DNA of 64,000 nt from UBA4055 sp964648295 (GTDB lineage Bacteria; UBA4055). Shown here piece by piece: positions 17,648-27,300 of the stretch (position 1 is its first letter; each line of letters begins with the position of its first letter). The notes under the pieces were generated by a model. That model did not search any database and had not been told where the DNA came from. It saw only the letters and a program-made list of their open reading frames with translations. Where the stretch lies: the NCBI GenBank assembly GCA_964648295.1, contig CAZYNH010000001.1, positions 186,001-250,000 of the forward strand, in the 5' to 3' direction. The position numbers were made by a program, and so were the translations under genes.

Positions 17648-19174
17648 CTAAATGTATTTTCTGTCCAGGCTCCTGTACTGAACTGCTTCGGCGATATGCC
17701 CGGCGGTTATGCTTTCATTTCCGTTCAGATCAGCTATCGTTCTGGAAACTTTAAGGATCCTGTTGTATGCCCTCGCTGACAAAGACAGAGTCTCAATGGC
17801 CCGTTTCAGTATTGCCTCCGATGCAGGGTCAAGGGCGCAGTAAGTTTTAAGGTCCTTTTGGCTCATTCCCGAATTGCAGTATATATTCCTTCCTTTAAAC
17901 CTGGCCGTCTGTATCTCTCTTGCTCTCCTTACCCGTTCTCTTACAGCTTCACTCTTTTCCGCGTCCTTTTTGGCGGCCAGCTCGTCATATTTAAGCGCAG
18001 GCACCTCTATATGAATATCGATCCTGTCCATAAGCGGGCCCGATATCCTGCCCAGGTAGCTCTTGATCTTATAAGGAGGACAGGTGCACTCCCTTCTTGT
18101 GTCCCCGTAGTAGCCGCAGGGGCAGGGGTTCATAGCCGCGACCATTATGAAGTTGGCGGGGAATTTCAGCGTTGAAGCGGCTCTGGCTATCGTAACCTCC
18201 CTGTCCTCAAGGGGCTGGCGCATCACTTCAAGCACATTTTTCTTAAATTCGGGAAGTTCGTCAAGGAAAAGAACCCCGTTATGCGCCAGACTGATCTCGC
18301 CCGGCTTCGGGATCCTCCCGCCGCCTACAAGGGCGGAATCGGATATCGAGTGGTGCGGGGACCTGAACGGCCGGGTCGCTATGATCCCCCTGTTGTGCGG
18401 GAGAAGCCCCGCTACAGAATAGATCTTCGTCGTCTCCAGAGCCTCCTCGAGCGTCTGGCTCGGGAGGATCGTTGCGAACCTTTTCGACAGCATCGATTTT
18501 CCGCTCCCGGGCGGACCGATCATGAGTATGTTATGACCTCCGGCGGCCGCTATCTCGAGCGCTCTTTTTACATGATACTGGCCTTTGACATCCGAAAAGT
18601 CTATTTCCCAGCGGTTCATCTCGTCGAAAAGCTTCCTTACATCCACCTTTCTCTTCACCAGTTCAGTCCGGCCCGAAAAAAAGTTAACTACATCTGTCAG
18701 GCTCCTTACCGGATAAATGTCTATTCCCGGTATGACCGCCGCCTCGTCGGAATTTTCAGACGGAAGTATTATGCCTCTGTATTTTTTTTCGGCCATCACC
18801 GCTATAGGCAGCGCTCCCTTTACAGGCCTGACCGTTCCGTCCAGAGAAAGCTCTCCAAGTATAAGATAATTTTCGGTCTTTTCAATATCCAGCTGTCCGG
18901 TCGCGCCGAGAATTGCCACTGCTATAGGCAGATCGTATGAGGAACCCTCTTTTTTTATATCGGCGGGCGCAAGGTTTACTGTTATTTTCTTTAAAGGGAA
19001 AATATATCCGGAATTCTTTATTGCCGCGTTTATCCTGTCCTTACTTTCCTTAACAACATTATCGGGAAGCCCTACAAGAGAAAGTCCGGGCAGCCCCCTT
19101 TCAAGATGCGTTTCAACCTCGACCGTGAAGGCGTCTAAACCTATGACCGCGGCCGATAAAACTTTCGCCAGCAT
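17648..19174 (-). CDS. comM: YifB/ComM family Mg-chelatase-like AAA+ ATPase
   Basis: 508 residues, normal for the family. N-terminal ChlI-related domain ('GLDAFTVEVETHLERGLPGLSLVGLPD'-type opening, residues 12-40), AAA+ core with Walker A 'GPPGSGKSML', 'RPFRSPHHSISDSALVGGG' and Walker B 'NGVLFLDELPEF', a Cys-rich segment 'NPCPCGYYGDTRRECTCPP', and the C-terminal 'LSARAYNRILKVSRTIADL'. In naturally transformable bacteria ComM is a hexameric helicase promoting branch migration during integration of incoming DNA. First gene of a minus-strand operon, transcribed divergently from tdh. Confidence 0.93.
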   Translation of the reverse strand: MLAKVLSAAVIGLDAFTVEVETHLERGLPGLSLVGLPDNVVKESKDRINAAIKNSGYIFPLKKITVNLAPADIKKEGSSYDLPIAVAILGATGQLDIEKTENYLILGELSLDGTVRPVKGALPIAVMAEKKYRGIILPSENSDEAAVIPGIDIYPVRSLTDVVNFFSGRTELVKRKVDVRKLFDEMNRWEIDFSDVKGQYHVKRALEIAAAGGHNILMIGPPGSGKSMLSKRFATILPSQTLEEALETTKIYSVAGLLPHNRGIIATRPFRSPHHSISDSALVGGGRIPKPGEISLAHNGVLFLDELPEFKKNVLEVMRQPLEDREVTIARAASTLKFPANFIMVAAMNPCPCGYYGDTRRECTCPPYKIKSYLGRISGPLMDRIDIHIEVPALKYDELAAKKDAEKSEAVRERVRRAREIQTARFKGRNIYCNSGMSQKDLKTYCALDPASEAILKRAIETLSLSARAYNRILKVSRTIADLNGNESITAGHIAEAVQYRSLDRKYI

Positions 19175-19329
19175 TTTGTCTCCGTTTTAAAACTCAAGTC
19201 AGCGCCGTTAAATTACTTCAAATGTTTTTTAAAGTCAATAATTAATAAATATTTATTGGAATATCTGTCGTTTTTTTATTATCTATCCACTGAAAATATA
19301 ACAGTTAAAAAATACCGGAGAATATTATT

Positions 19330-20361
19330 ATGGCAAAAATGAGAGTCCTGGCAAAATTAAAGCCCGAGAAAGGCTTGTGGATGACGGAAAAGGAAATCCC
19401 CGAAATAGGTATAAACGATGTTCTTATCAAGATCAAAAAAACAGCGATATGCGGGACCGACCTCCACATCTATAAATGGGACGAATGGTCGCAGAAAACA
19501 ATAACCGTCGGCCAGACGATCGGCCATGAATATGTAGGTACCGTCGCGGCGATGGGAGAGGGCGTCAGCCACTTCAGGATCGGCGAAAGAGTGACCGGCG
19601 AGGGCCATCTTGCCTGCGGTCACTGCAGGAACTGCAGAAGGGGTAAAAAACATGTTTGCGAAAATACTGTCGGAATAGGCGTCAATATTGACGGGGCGTT
19701 CGCCGAATATCTCAAGGTGCCGGCGGAAAATGTCATGAAGATAAATCCCGCTATCCCCGACGACTACATCGCCATAATGGACCCGTTCGGCAACGCGGCC
19801 CACACGGCTTTATCTTTCCCCGTCATAGGCGAGGATGTTCTTATTACCGGCGCCGGCCTTATCGGTTCGATGGCCGTAGCCATCTGCAGATTCGCGGGAG
19901 CAAGGCACATCGTTGTGACGGACATCAGCGAATACAGGCTTGATATAGCCAGAAAAATGGGCGCAACGAGGGCGATAAACCCTATGAAAACGAAGATAAA
20001 AGATGTTATGAAAGAACTCGGCATGGTCGGATTCGATGTGGGACTGGAAATGTCCGGATCGCCGGCGGCTTTCAACGAAATGATACCCAGCATGTACAAC
20101 GGCTCAAAAATCGCACTTCTCGGCATCCTGCCTTCAGATACGAAGGTCAGCTGGAGCGATATAATTTTTAAGGCTCTTACGCTCAAAGGCATCTACGGAA
20201 GAGAAATGTTCGAGACCTGGTATAAAATGGAGCAGATGCTCATTGCAGGCTTAGACTTAAGTCCGATAATCACGCATCATTACAAAGTAGCCGACTTCCA
20301 GAAAGGTTTTGATGTCATGGAGACCGGCGAAAGCGGAAAAGTAATTCTCGACTGGGAATAG
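19330..20361 (+). CDS. tdh: L-threonine 3-dehydrogenase
   Basis: 343 residues (typical ~341-347). Zinc-dependent medium-chain dehydrogenase: catalytic zinc ligand in 'AICGTDLHIYKWDEW', 'GHEYVGTVA' with the second ligand, and the structural-zinc four-cysteine loop 'CGHCRNCRRGKKHVC'. The NAD-binding turn is 'VLITGAGLIGSMAVAI'. It oxidises threonine to 2-amino-3-ketobutyrate. RBS CCGGAG precedes ATG 19330. The next gene, an aspartokinase, starts 3 nt after its stop, an unusual pairing of threonine breakdown with aspartate-family synthesis. Confidence 0.94.
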   Translation: MAKMRVLAKLKPEKGLWMTEKEIPEIGINDVLIKIKKTAICGTDLHIYKWDEWSQKTITVGQTIGHEYVGTVAAMGEGVSHFRIGERVTGEGHLACGHCRNCRRGKKHVCENTVGIGVNIDGAFAEYLKVPAENVMKINPAIPDDYIAIMDPFGNAAHTALSFPVIGEDVLITGAGLIGSMAVAICRFAGARHIVVTDISEYRLDIARKMGATRAINPMKTKIKDVMKELGMVGFDVGLEMSGSPAAFNEMIPSMYNGSKIALLGILPSDTKVSWSDIIFKALTLKGIYGREMFETWYKMEQMLIAGLDLSPIITHHYKVADFQKGFDVMETGESGKVILDWE

Positions 20362-20364
20362 AAC

Positions 20365-21462
20365 TTGGCTTTAATAGTTCAAAAATACGGGGGGAGCAGT
20401 CTTGCGACCCCCGAAAAGATAAGAGCGCTCGCGGAAAGGATAGTCGCCCGCTACGATAAAGGGGACAGGCTCGTCATCGTGGTCTCGGCGATGGGGAACA
20501 CGACCAATCAGCTCGAAGCGAAAGCTAATGCATTATCAAAAGATCCCGACCCGAGGGAGGTTGACATGCTCATTTCCATCGGGGAGAGGGAATCGATCTC
20601 GCTTGTGGCTATCGCCATAAACAGCATCCGCCCCGGACTTGCGATATCATTTACGGGATCTCAGATCGGGCTTATTACGGATAATAATCACAGGAACGCC
20701 CGCATCCTCGAGATCAAGGGCGACAGGCTCGTTGACGCGCTCGGTAAGGGCAAAATACCTATCATAGCCGGTTTTCAGGGCGTCAGCATAGACAAGCAGA
20801 TCACTACGCTCGGCAGAGGCGGCTCCGACACTACGGCCGTGGCCGTAACGGCGGCTATAAAGGCCGACGCCTGCGAGATCTACTCCGATGTCATCGGTGT
20901 TTACAGCGCAGACCCGAAGATCTGCGACGCGCCCGTACTCATAAAAGAACTCGATTACGAGACCATGCTCACCATCTCATCGTTGGGCGCGAAAGTCCTG
21001 AAAGACGCCGCAGTCGAATACGCCCACAGACTCGGCGTAAAGATCACCACCGGCCTCACCTGGACCGGCGAAACGGGCACGACCGTCTCGGCTGTCACTT
21101 CGCTCGACAGAAACAAGTTCTTCTCGCTCGTTCAGAACGACAAACTCAGCTATTCACATACGCAGCAGTCAGCCTTCCCCGCCGACCTCAACGGCATCCG
21201 CTTCTTCCAAAGCTCGCCTTCCGGCTCGAACACGATCTACTCCACTCCGCCCAAAGACGGTCAGGCTCAAAGCTGCTCATCTCTCGCCATCGTCGGTTCC
21301 GGCCTAAAAAGCGAAAGCACCAAGCTCAACCAGATGCTCTCCATGCTCTCGGAAAATAACAGCATAATCGCCATTGACCTCTCCGAGATCAAATTTGAAG
21401 TTTACACAAAAGACCCGCCGACCAAAGAACTCTTCAACTCCATCCACAAAATTTTCTTTTAA
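20365..21462 (+). CDS. lysC: Aspartokinase with atypical regulatory region
   Basis: 365 residues beginning at TTG 20365, which aligns with the usual family start ('ALIVQKYGGSSLATPEKI'). The kinase domain is intact: 'VVSAMGNTTNQL', 'SIGERESISLVAIA', 'TTLGRGGSDTTAVAV' and 'CEIYSDVIGVYSADP'. It phosphorylates aspartate in the first step toward lysine, methionine and threonine. Residues 245-365 should hold two ACT domains; here the stretch is about 40 residues shorter than usual and poorly matching, with Ser-rich linkers, so feedback control may be altered. Gene symbol reflects the stand-alone class; ask/lysC naming is interchangeable. Codon use is unusually C-rich at the 3' end. Confidence 0.88.
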   Translation: MALIVQKYGGSSLATPEKIRALAERIVARYDKGDRLVIVVSAMGNTTNQLEAKANALSKDPDPREVDMLISIGERESISLVAIAINSIRPGLAISFTGSQIGLITDNNHRNARILEIKGDRLVDALGKGKIPIIAGFQGVSIDKQITTLGRGGSDTTAVAVTAAIKADACEIYSDVIGVYSADPKICDAPVLIKELDYETMLTISSLGAKVLKDAAVEYAHRLGVKITTGLTWTGETGTTVSAVTSLDRNKFFSLVQNDKLSYSHTQQSAFPADLNGIRFFQSSPSGSNTIYSTPPKDGQAQSCSSLAIVGSGLKSESTKLNQMLSMLSENNSIIAIDLSEIKFEVYTKDPPTKELFNSIHKIFF

Positions 21463-21463
21463 G

Positions 21464-21482
21464 TGTACGAAAAAATCGTACA
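21464..21482. repeat. 19-bp palindrome, copy 1
   Basis: TGTACGA-aaaaa-TCGTACA, a perfect 7-bp inverted repeat with a 5-nt loop, starting 2 nt after the aspartokinase stop. A second copy differing in one loop base is at 30617-30635. It could be a weak terminator (no T-tract), a protein site, or a boundary repeat of the accessory segment between the copies. Confidence 0.7.
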
Positions 21483-21568
21483 GTTATTATAAATTCATTT
21501 GTCACTTTTATTTAAATTAGTTATATTTCGGATGTTGCGTCAGGAATTGAAATTCATTGGAAATGACA

Positions 21569-22666
21569 ATGATCGAAAAACTTAAAATATTTAATTACAG
21601 AAGCCTTGAAAAGCTGGAATTGAATTCCCTGCTTAAAGTTAACCTGATAACCGGCAAGAACAACACCGGGAAATCAACAATTCTCGAAGCCCTTGCTTCT
21701 TTTGCCGCAAAGGGTGATCTGAAGGTTTTATTCGAACTGCTCGAGGAGAGAGGCGAAGTTTATAAGCAAAATGAAATTGATAGTAATCCAATAGAATACA
21801 ATATTAAAACATTTGCATCGTTATTTACGAAAAGAGATGATAAGAGAAAAATAGATATTAAAGTCAGCGATGAGAATAAAGAGACTACATTATCCTTAAG
21901 GATAGTAAAGTATAGAGAAGAAAAAATACAGGGTGCAAATTCTGATGTGCCGAGAAAGAAAATCATTCTTGAAAATGGCAGCGGTGAAAATATTCTCGAC
22001 TATCTTATGGGATTAGAAATCAAGAACGGCGGCGGCAGCTATATTTTACCATTGGATGAAGAAAAAATAAACAGGTTTGGTTTTAAAGGATTTAGTGAGC
22101 CTAAAAATTTTCAGTTTATCAGGCCGCGCGGATTAGAAACAAATATAAATCTGTCGTTATGGGATAGTATTGTTCTTACTTACAAAGAGCAGTCCGTAAT
22201 TGAAGCTTTAAGAATTATCGAGCCGGAAATTCATAAAATAACCTTCAAAGAAGACGGCGCGAACAACAGAAAAGCCGTAATCAAATTATTGAACGATCCG
22301 GTTCTTATTCCTTTGCAAAGTATGGGTGACGGTATAAACAGGATACTTACGATTATTCTTGCAATGGTGAACTCCGATAACGGTTATTTGCTTATAGACG
22401 AATTTGAAAACGGTCTGCATTATTCGGTTCAGGAAAAATTGTGGGAAATAATTTTCAGCTTATCTGAAAAATTAAATGTACAGGTTTTTGCCACCACTCA
22501 CAGCGAAGACTGCATTTCCGGTTTTGAAAAAATTATAAATAAGCCCGGCTTGGAATACAAAGGTAAATTGATCCGGCTTGAAAATGACGGCGGTTTTATA
22601 AAACAGGTGGAATTCGACAAAAACGAACTAAAAATTGCTTTTGAAAATAATATCGAAGTCAGATAA
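21569..22666 (+). CDS. AAA ATPase, OLD/RecF-like (SMC-type)
   Basis: 365 residues from ATG 21569 (GGAA 8 nt upstream; ATG 21563 is an alternative). 'MIEKLKIFNYRSLEKLEL' at the N-terminus, Walker A in 'ITGKNNTGKSTILEAL' near residue 30, then a long insertion, and near the C-terminus 'PLQSMGDGINRILTIILAM' (signature), Walker B 'YLLIDEFENGLHYSVQ' and 'VFATTHSEDCI'. This is the ATPase half of OLD-type nucleases, without a fused TOPRIM. The TOPRIM-like protein is the next gene, overlapping by 1 nt. Paired OLD-like ATPase and TOPRIM genes occur in phage-defence systems such as PARIS; a defence role here is inferred. Confidence 0.85.
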   Translation: MIEKLKIFNYRSLEKLELNSLLKVNLITGKNNTGKSTILEALASFAAKGDLKVLFELLEERGEVYKQNEIDSNPIEYNIKTFASLFTKRDDKRKIDIKVSDENKETTLSLRIVKYREEKIQGANSDVPRKKIILENGSGENILDYLMGLEIKNGGGSYILPLDEEKINRFGFKGFSEPKNFQFIRPRGLETNINLSLWDSIVLTYKEQSVIEALRIIEPEIHKITFKEDGANNRKAVIKLLNDPVLIPLQSMGDGINRILTIILAMVNSDNGYLLIDEFENGLHYSVQEKLWEIIFSLSEKLNVQVFATTHSEDCISGFEKIINKPGLEYKGKLIRLENDGGFIKQVEFDKNELKIAFENNIEVR

Positions 22667-23292
22667 TGGGATCGAAAAAAGGATTAAGCAAAATACTACT
22701 CGTAGAAGGTAAAAATGATCAGCATGTTGTATGGTCGCTCTGCAGCAAGTTTAATATTCCGGAAAATTTTGATGTAGTTGATTGCGAAGGAATTGATAAA
22801 CTAATTGAACAGATCCCTGTAAGATTTAAACAATCCGGCATCGAAACTATAGGTGTGATAATTGATGCAGACACCGATCTAAATGCTGCATGGCAAAAAA
22901 TCAGATCGGTCTTTTTAGCTCAGAGCTGTCCGGTTCCCGAAAACATCCCCTCTGACGGTCTGATATGTGAAAATTCCGGCGGAATAAAAACCGGAGCTTG
23001 GATCATGCCTGATAATAATTTGAACGGAATGATCGAGGATTTCATTTCGTTTCTTATTCCCGAAAACGACAGCCTTTTGCCTATTGCAGAATCAACTCTT
23101 CAAAGTATTGAGCTTAACAATCTTAATAAATATCCTTTAAACCATAAATCAAAAGCGAAAATTCATACATGGCTTTCGTGGCAGGAAGTACCGGGCACAC
23201 CTTTGGGGCTCGCAATCACAAAAAGATATCTCACGACCGACAACGATGCCTGTTTAAAGTTTATTACCTGGCTAAAAGATCTTTACAAGTAA
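22666..23292 (+). CDS. DUF3226/TOPRIM-like protein, partner of the OLD-like ATPase
   Basis: 208 residues starting in the stop codon of the ATPase gene (TAATG). TOPRIM signatures: 'KILLVEGKNDQHVVW' with the catalytic-type Glu14, and 'IGVIIDADTDLNAAW' with the Asp67-x-Asp69 pair. The remainder ('PDNNLNGMIEDFISFLIP' and 'KAKIHTWLSWQEVPGTPLGLA') is typical of DUF3226 proteins, which are related to the TOPRIM half of OLD nucleases and to DUF4435. It probably acts as a Mg2+-dependent nuclease when bound to the ATPase; activity is inferred. Confidence 0.85.
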   Translation: MGSKKGLSKILLVEGKNDQHVVWSLCSKFNIPENFDVVDCEGIDKLIEQIPVRFKQSGIETIGVIIDADTDLNAAWQKIRSVFLAQSCPVPENIPSDGLICENSGGIKTGAWIMPDNNLNGMIEDFISFLIPENDSLLPIAESTLQSIELNNLNKYPLNHKSKAKIHTWLSWQEVPGTPLGLAITKRYLTTDNDACLKFITWLKDLYK

Positions 23293-23460
23293 CTTTCTTA
23301 TTTACTCCACAGAAAAAGCAAAATAATTTATTTGATAACCAAGATTTTCGGATTATATTTCTTCCATATAATTTTCGAGCTTTGAAACAAGAGTAATTTA
23401 AGCATAAGAGGAAAAGTTGGTAACACTTTACAAATCAAACCGCACATTTAGGAGATCGAT

Positions 23461-24306
23461 ATGAAAAATTTTTTAATCATTTTATTCTTCAGTATTTTAT
23501 TCACTGCCACATATTCAAAGACCATTTACGGTGAATACACTTATTCTTACGGTGACGATGAAACATTGACAACGGCTAAGCAGAAATGCCAGACATTAGC
23601 TAAAAGGGATGCTGTCGAGAAATTCGCTACATTCCTAAAAAGCGAGACTGTGGTAAGAAATTATCAGACTGAAAATGACGAGATAATCGCCAACGCCGAA
23701 GCAATGGTGACGGATGTCAATATCATAGAAGAGAAAATAGACAAACTGAATACGAACATTTATTATAAGATCAGCGCAGAGGTTGATGAGAAAAAAATAC
23801 TCGGCGTTTATGAAGCAAAAGAAAAGCTGAAACTCGAAAAGATCGAAGCCGAACGCAAAGCTCAGGAAGAAAGATCTGAAGCAGAGCGAAAAGCCGAAGC
23901 CGAAAGACTCGAGGCTGAACGGGAAGCGCAGGAATTAAAGCTCAAGGCGGATAAAGAGGCTCTTGAAGCAAAGCTAAAACACGAAAAAGAACTTGCTGCG
24001 ATAGAGCAGGAAACGGAAAAAATAAAGCTTTCCCGCGAGATCAACGAAAAAGACAGAAGGTTTTGGAGAACTCAGAAGTGGATAGCTCTCGGAGCATTTG
24101 CAGGTTCAGCAGGTCTGGGTACATATTTCAACGCTCAAGGATCATCTTACTATGACGACTATAAAAGCGCTACTTCAACATCATCTGCTGACGATCTTTA
24201 CGATAAGGCCGACAGCAATTATCTATACAGAGATGTCACATTTTCAGTTTCACTCGTACCGCTGGGATATTTTTTCTACGCATGGTATAAAGAAAGCCAG
24301 TATTAA
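23461..24306 (+). CDS. Exported coiled-coil protein of unknown function
   Basis: 281 residues. N-terminal signal peptide ('FLIILFFSILFTATYS'); residues 20-120 form a compact domain beginning 'TIYGEYTYSYGDDETLTTAKQKC', faintly like LPP20-type domains; residues 125-200 are a highly charged Glu/Lys/Ala coiled coil made of short repeats of the type 'AERKAEAERLEAER'; two hydrophobic segments near the C-terminus suggest membrane insertion. RBS AGGAG precedes ATG. It lies 21 nt upstream of the large Fn3-repeat lipoprotein, so the two probably form an operon acting in the envelope. Confidence 0.75.
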   Translation: MKNFLIILFFSILFTATYSKTIYGEYTYSYGDDETLTTAKQKCQTLAKRDAVEKFATFLKSETVVRNYQTENDEIIANAEAMVTDVNIIEEKIDKLNTNIYYKISAEVDEKKILGVYEAKEKLKLEKIEAERKAQEERSEAERKAEAERLEAEREAQELKLKADKEALEAKLKHEKELAAIEQETEKIKLSREINEKDRRFWRTQKWIALGAFAGSAGLGTYFNAQGSSYYDDYKSATSTSSADDLYDKADSNYLYRDVTFSVSLVPLGYFFYAWYKESQY

Positions 24307-24327
24307 ACTAAAGCCAAGGGAAAGTCT

Positions 24328-27300
24328 ATGAAGAAATTTATTATCTCTCTAACAATAACAGCCTCTTTACTTATAATATGGGCATGTACCGATCTGGAAC
24401 ACTCAAATCCGTTCGATTCCAGCTACGGTGATCCAGATCCGTTAAAAAAACTCGATCTGACAATCGAAAAAATTGACAGGATTAAACTAGTCTGGGACGA
24501 TGATTATTACAGCAAAGACTCGAATTATACTTTTAAAATTGATAGAAAGCTGGGTGAAGACGGTTTGTGGGAAGAAGATTATAAAATTTTCAAAAGCAAA
24601 TACACTTCATTTACCGACTCTTCAGCCGGTATTGATCAGCTTAATTTTTATAGAGTCAAAGTAGCTTTTGATGGAAATATTTCTGATCCTATTGAAGCAT
24701 CGGTTCACAGCCCGTTTAATCCTCCGTCGAGTATTATTTTAAACAGAAAAGATATAAAAACAATTCAGATCAGCTGGAATGACAATTCCAACGGAGAGGA
24801 CGGCTTTAAAATTGACAGATATTCTAACGGCGCATGGGCAACAGGCTTTAAAACGCTTGGTCAGAACGCTACTACTTGGACGGATTCCGCAGCCGTTCTT
24901 AACGATTCTATCAGATACAGGATCTACGGCTTCAGAAAGTCATATAACTCGCAAATGGCTATGACGAACCTGATAGACAACACAATCCCGGCACCGTCTA
25001 ATCTTTCTGTTCAGCAGAATGATGTAAGCACTTTCGAGCTTAACTGGACTGACAACAGCACCGGAGAACAGGGTTTTATAGTAGAAAGAAGCATTGACGG
25101 CGGCTCTTTCTCAGTTTTAAGCACTTTACCTGCGAATACAACATCGTATATAGACACTTCAGTCAGCAAAGGAAAAAGTTTATCCGATGTATCGTACAGA
25201 GTTGTATCTTATTACGGCACATTTAAATCAGCTTATACCGAGACTTCATCCGGAATAGAATTTCCCGCACCGGGTTCGTTGTCTTATGAAAAGCTTACAA
25301 TTTCTTCCATTAAGCTTAACTGGGCAGACAACAGCCTGTCTGAAGACGGCTTTAAAATTGAGAAAAAGGTAGGCGGCGGTTCATGGACTGCTTACGCAAC
25401 TGTAGCTAAAAATACAATTACATGGACAGATACGTCAGTTGAGATAAATCAGACCGTTCAGTACAGGATCTATGCTTATAAAGGAATTAACACTTCTTCA
25501 ATTACCGAAAGTTCTGTCATTGATAATACTTTCCCGGCACCGACAGGCATTACTTTCACGAAAGTTTCGGTCAGCTCAATTAAGATAGACTGGCTTGATA
25601 ATTCAAACGGAGAAGATGGGTTTAAAATTGACAGATCAGTCAACGGCACTTGGACAAATTCTTATGCTTCTTTAGCTGGAAATATTAAAACATATACAGA
25701 TGCAAGCGCACCCATCAATTCTACGGTCATATACCGTGTTTATGCGTATAAATCAACAAGCGTATCTGCATCTGTTTCGACAACATCAATAGTTAATACT
25801 TTTCCCGCTCCCACAAATCCGACAATTACTCAGCTTGCGGTAAATTCCGTCAAAATTGACTGGGTGGATAATTCCACCGGAGAGGACGGATTCAAGATTG
25901 ATAAGAAGAATGATACCGGCGTCTGGACGACAGCCTTTGCATCTGTCGGCTCGAACATTACAACTTATACCGATAACGCAGCCGCGATATCCGACAGCCT
26001 TCAATACAGAGTTTACGGTTACAAAGGAACAGCATATTCAGCTTACGCTTATACAAGCGCATCCGACCTGACATTTCCGCCGCCTACAAATGTAACTTAC
26101 ACCAGACCGTCAATTATTTCAATAAAATTGGACTGGTTTGACAACAGTACAGGCGAAACAGGATTTAAAATTGACCGATCGGTTGACGGCGGCGCTTGGG
26201 TTATTGCTTACGGCACTGTAAGCGCAGATGTTGTTACTTGGACTGATGCCAATGCGCCGATAAATAAAAATATTCAGTACAGAATTTACGGTTATACAAC
26301 CACAGACGCCTCCAGTTATGCCACTTCGGCAGTAATAACAAATACATTTCCTGCGCCTGTTCTTAATACTGTCACTCAGCAGACAGTAAGTTCATTTAAG
26401 CTTGACTGGTCTGATAATTCCACCGGAGAGGAAGGCTTTAAAATAGAAAGAAAGATTGACGCCGAAGCTTATGTTCAAATAGCTTCAGTCGGTGCAAATA
26501 TTATAACATATACGGACTCCTCGATAAATAAAAAAGGATATACAACTGTTTACTATAGGGTCAGAGCATTTAAAGGAACCGATTATTCAACATACAGCGA
26601 AAAAACACAGACAATATCATTCCCTGCACCTTCAAATGTAGGTTATGTAAAAACCTCAGTAAGTTCAATTACAGTAAACTGGTCTGATAATTCAAACGGC
26701 GAAGACGGTTTTAAGATTGATAAAAAAGTTGGATCATCAGAATGGGTATTAACCTACGGAACCACAGCCGCAAACGCAGTTTCGTGGCTTGATTCAAATG
26801 CGGAACCGAACACATCTATTCAGTACAGAGTCTATGCGTACAAAGGAAGCAATTCATCAACAGCGAGTTACAGCGCGACAATTGACAACACATTTCCTGC
26901 TCCGCTTAATATTTCAACAGAAAAGCTGACAATATCTTCGATAAAAGTAAACTGGACTGACAATTCAACAGGCGAATCAGGCTTTATTATCGACCGGAAA
27001 GTAGGAGTTGAGGCATGGGCAGCTTATGACACAACGGCGGCTAACGCTGTAACTTGGTCAGATAACAGCGCAGTCATAAACGCTAATTTACAATACAGGG
27101 TCAAAGGATATAAAAGCAGCTATTATTCTAATTATCTTGAATCTTCTCAGATCAGCAATATTTTTCCTGCTCCTACAAATCTGATCCTGACTCAAGTCAA
27201 GAAACTTCAGAAGGCCGTAACCATCAGGCTTGACTGGACTGATAATTCAACAGGTGAAGACGGTTTTAAAATCTTTAAGAAGAACGATGTCGGGAACTGG

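Noticed and set aside
18281..18940. 219-codon open frame on the plus strand
   Set aside because: Shadow of the comM gene; composition is Arg/Tyr-rich as in antisense frames.
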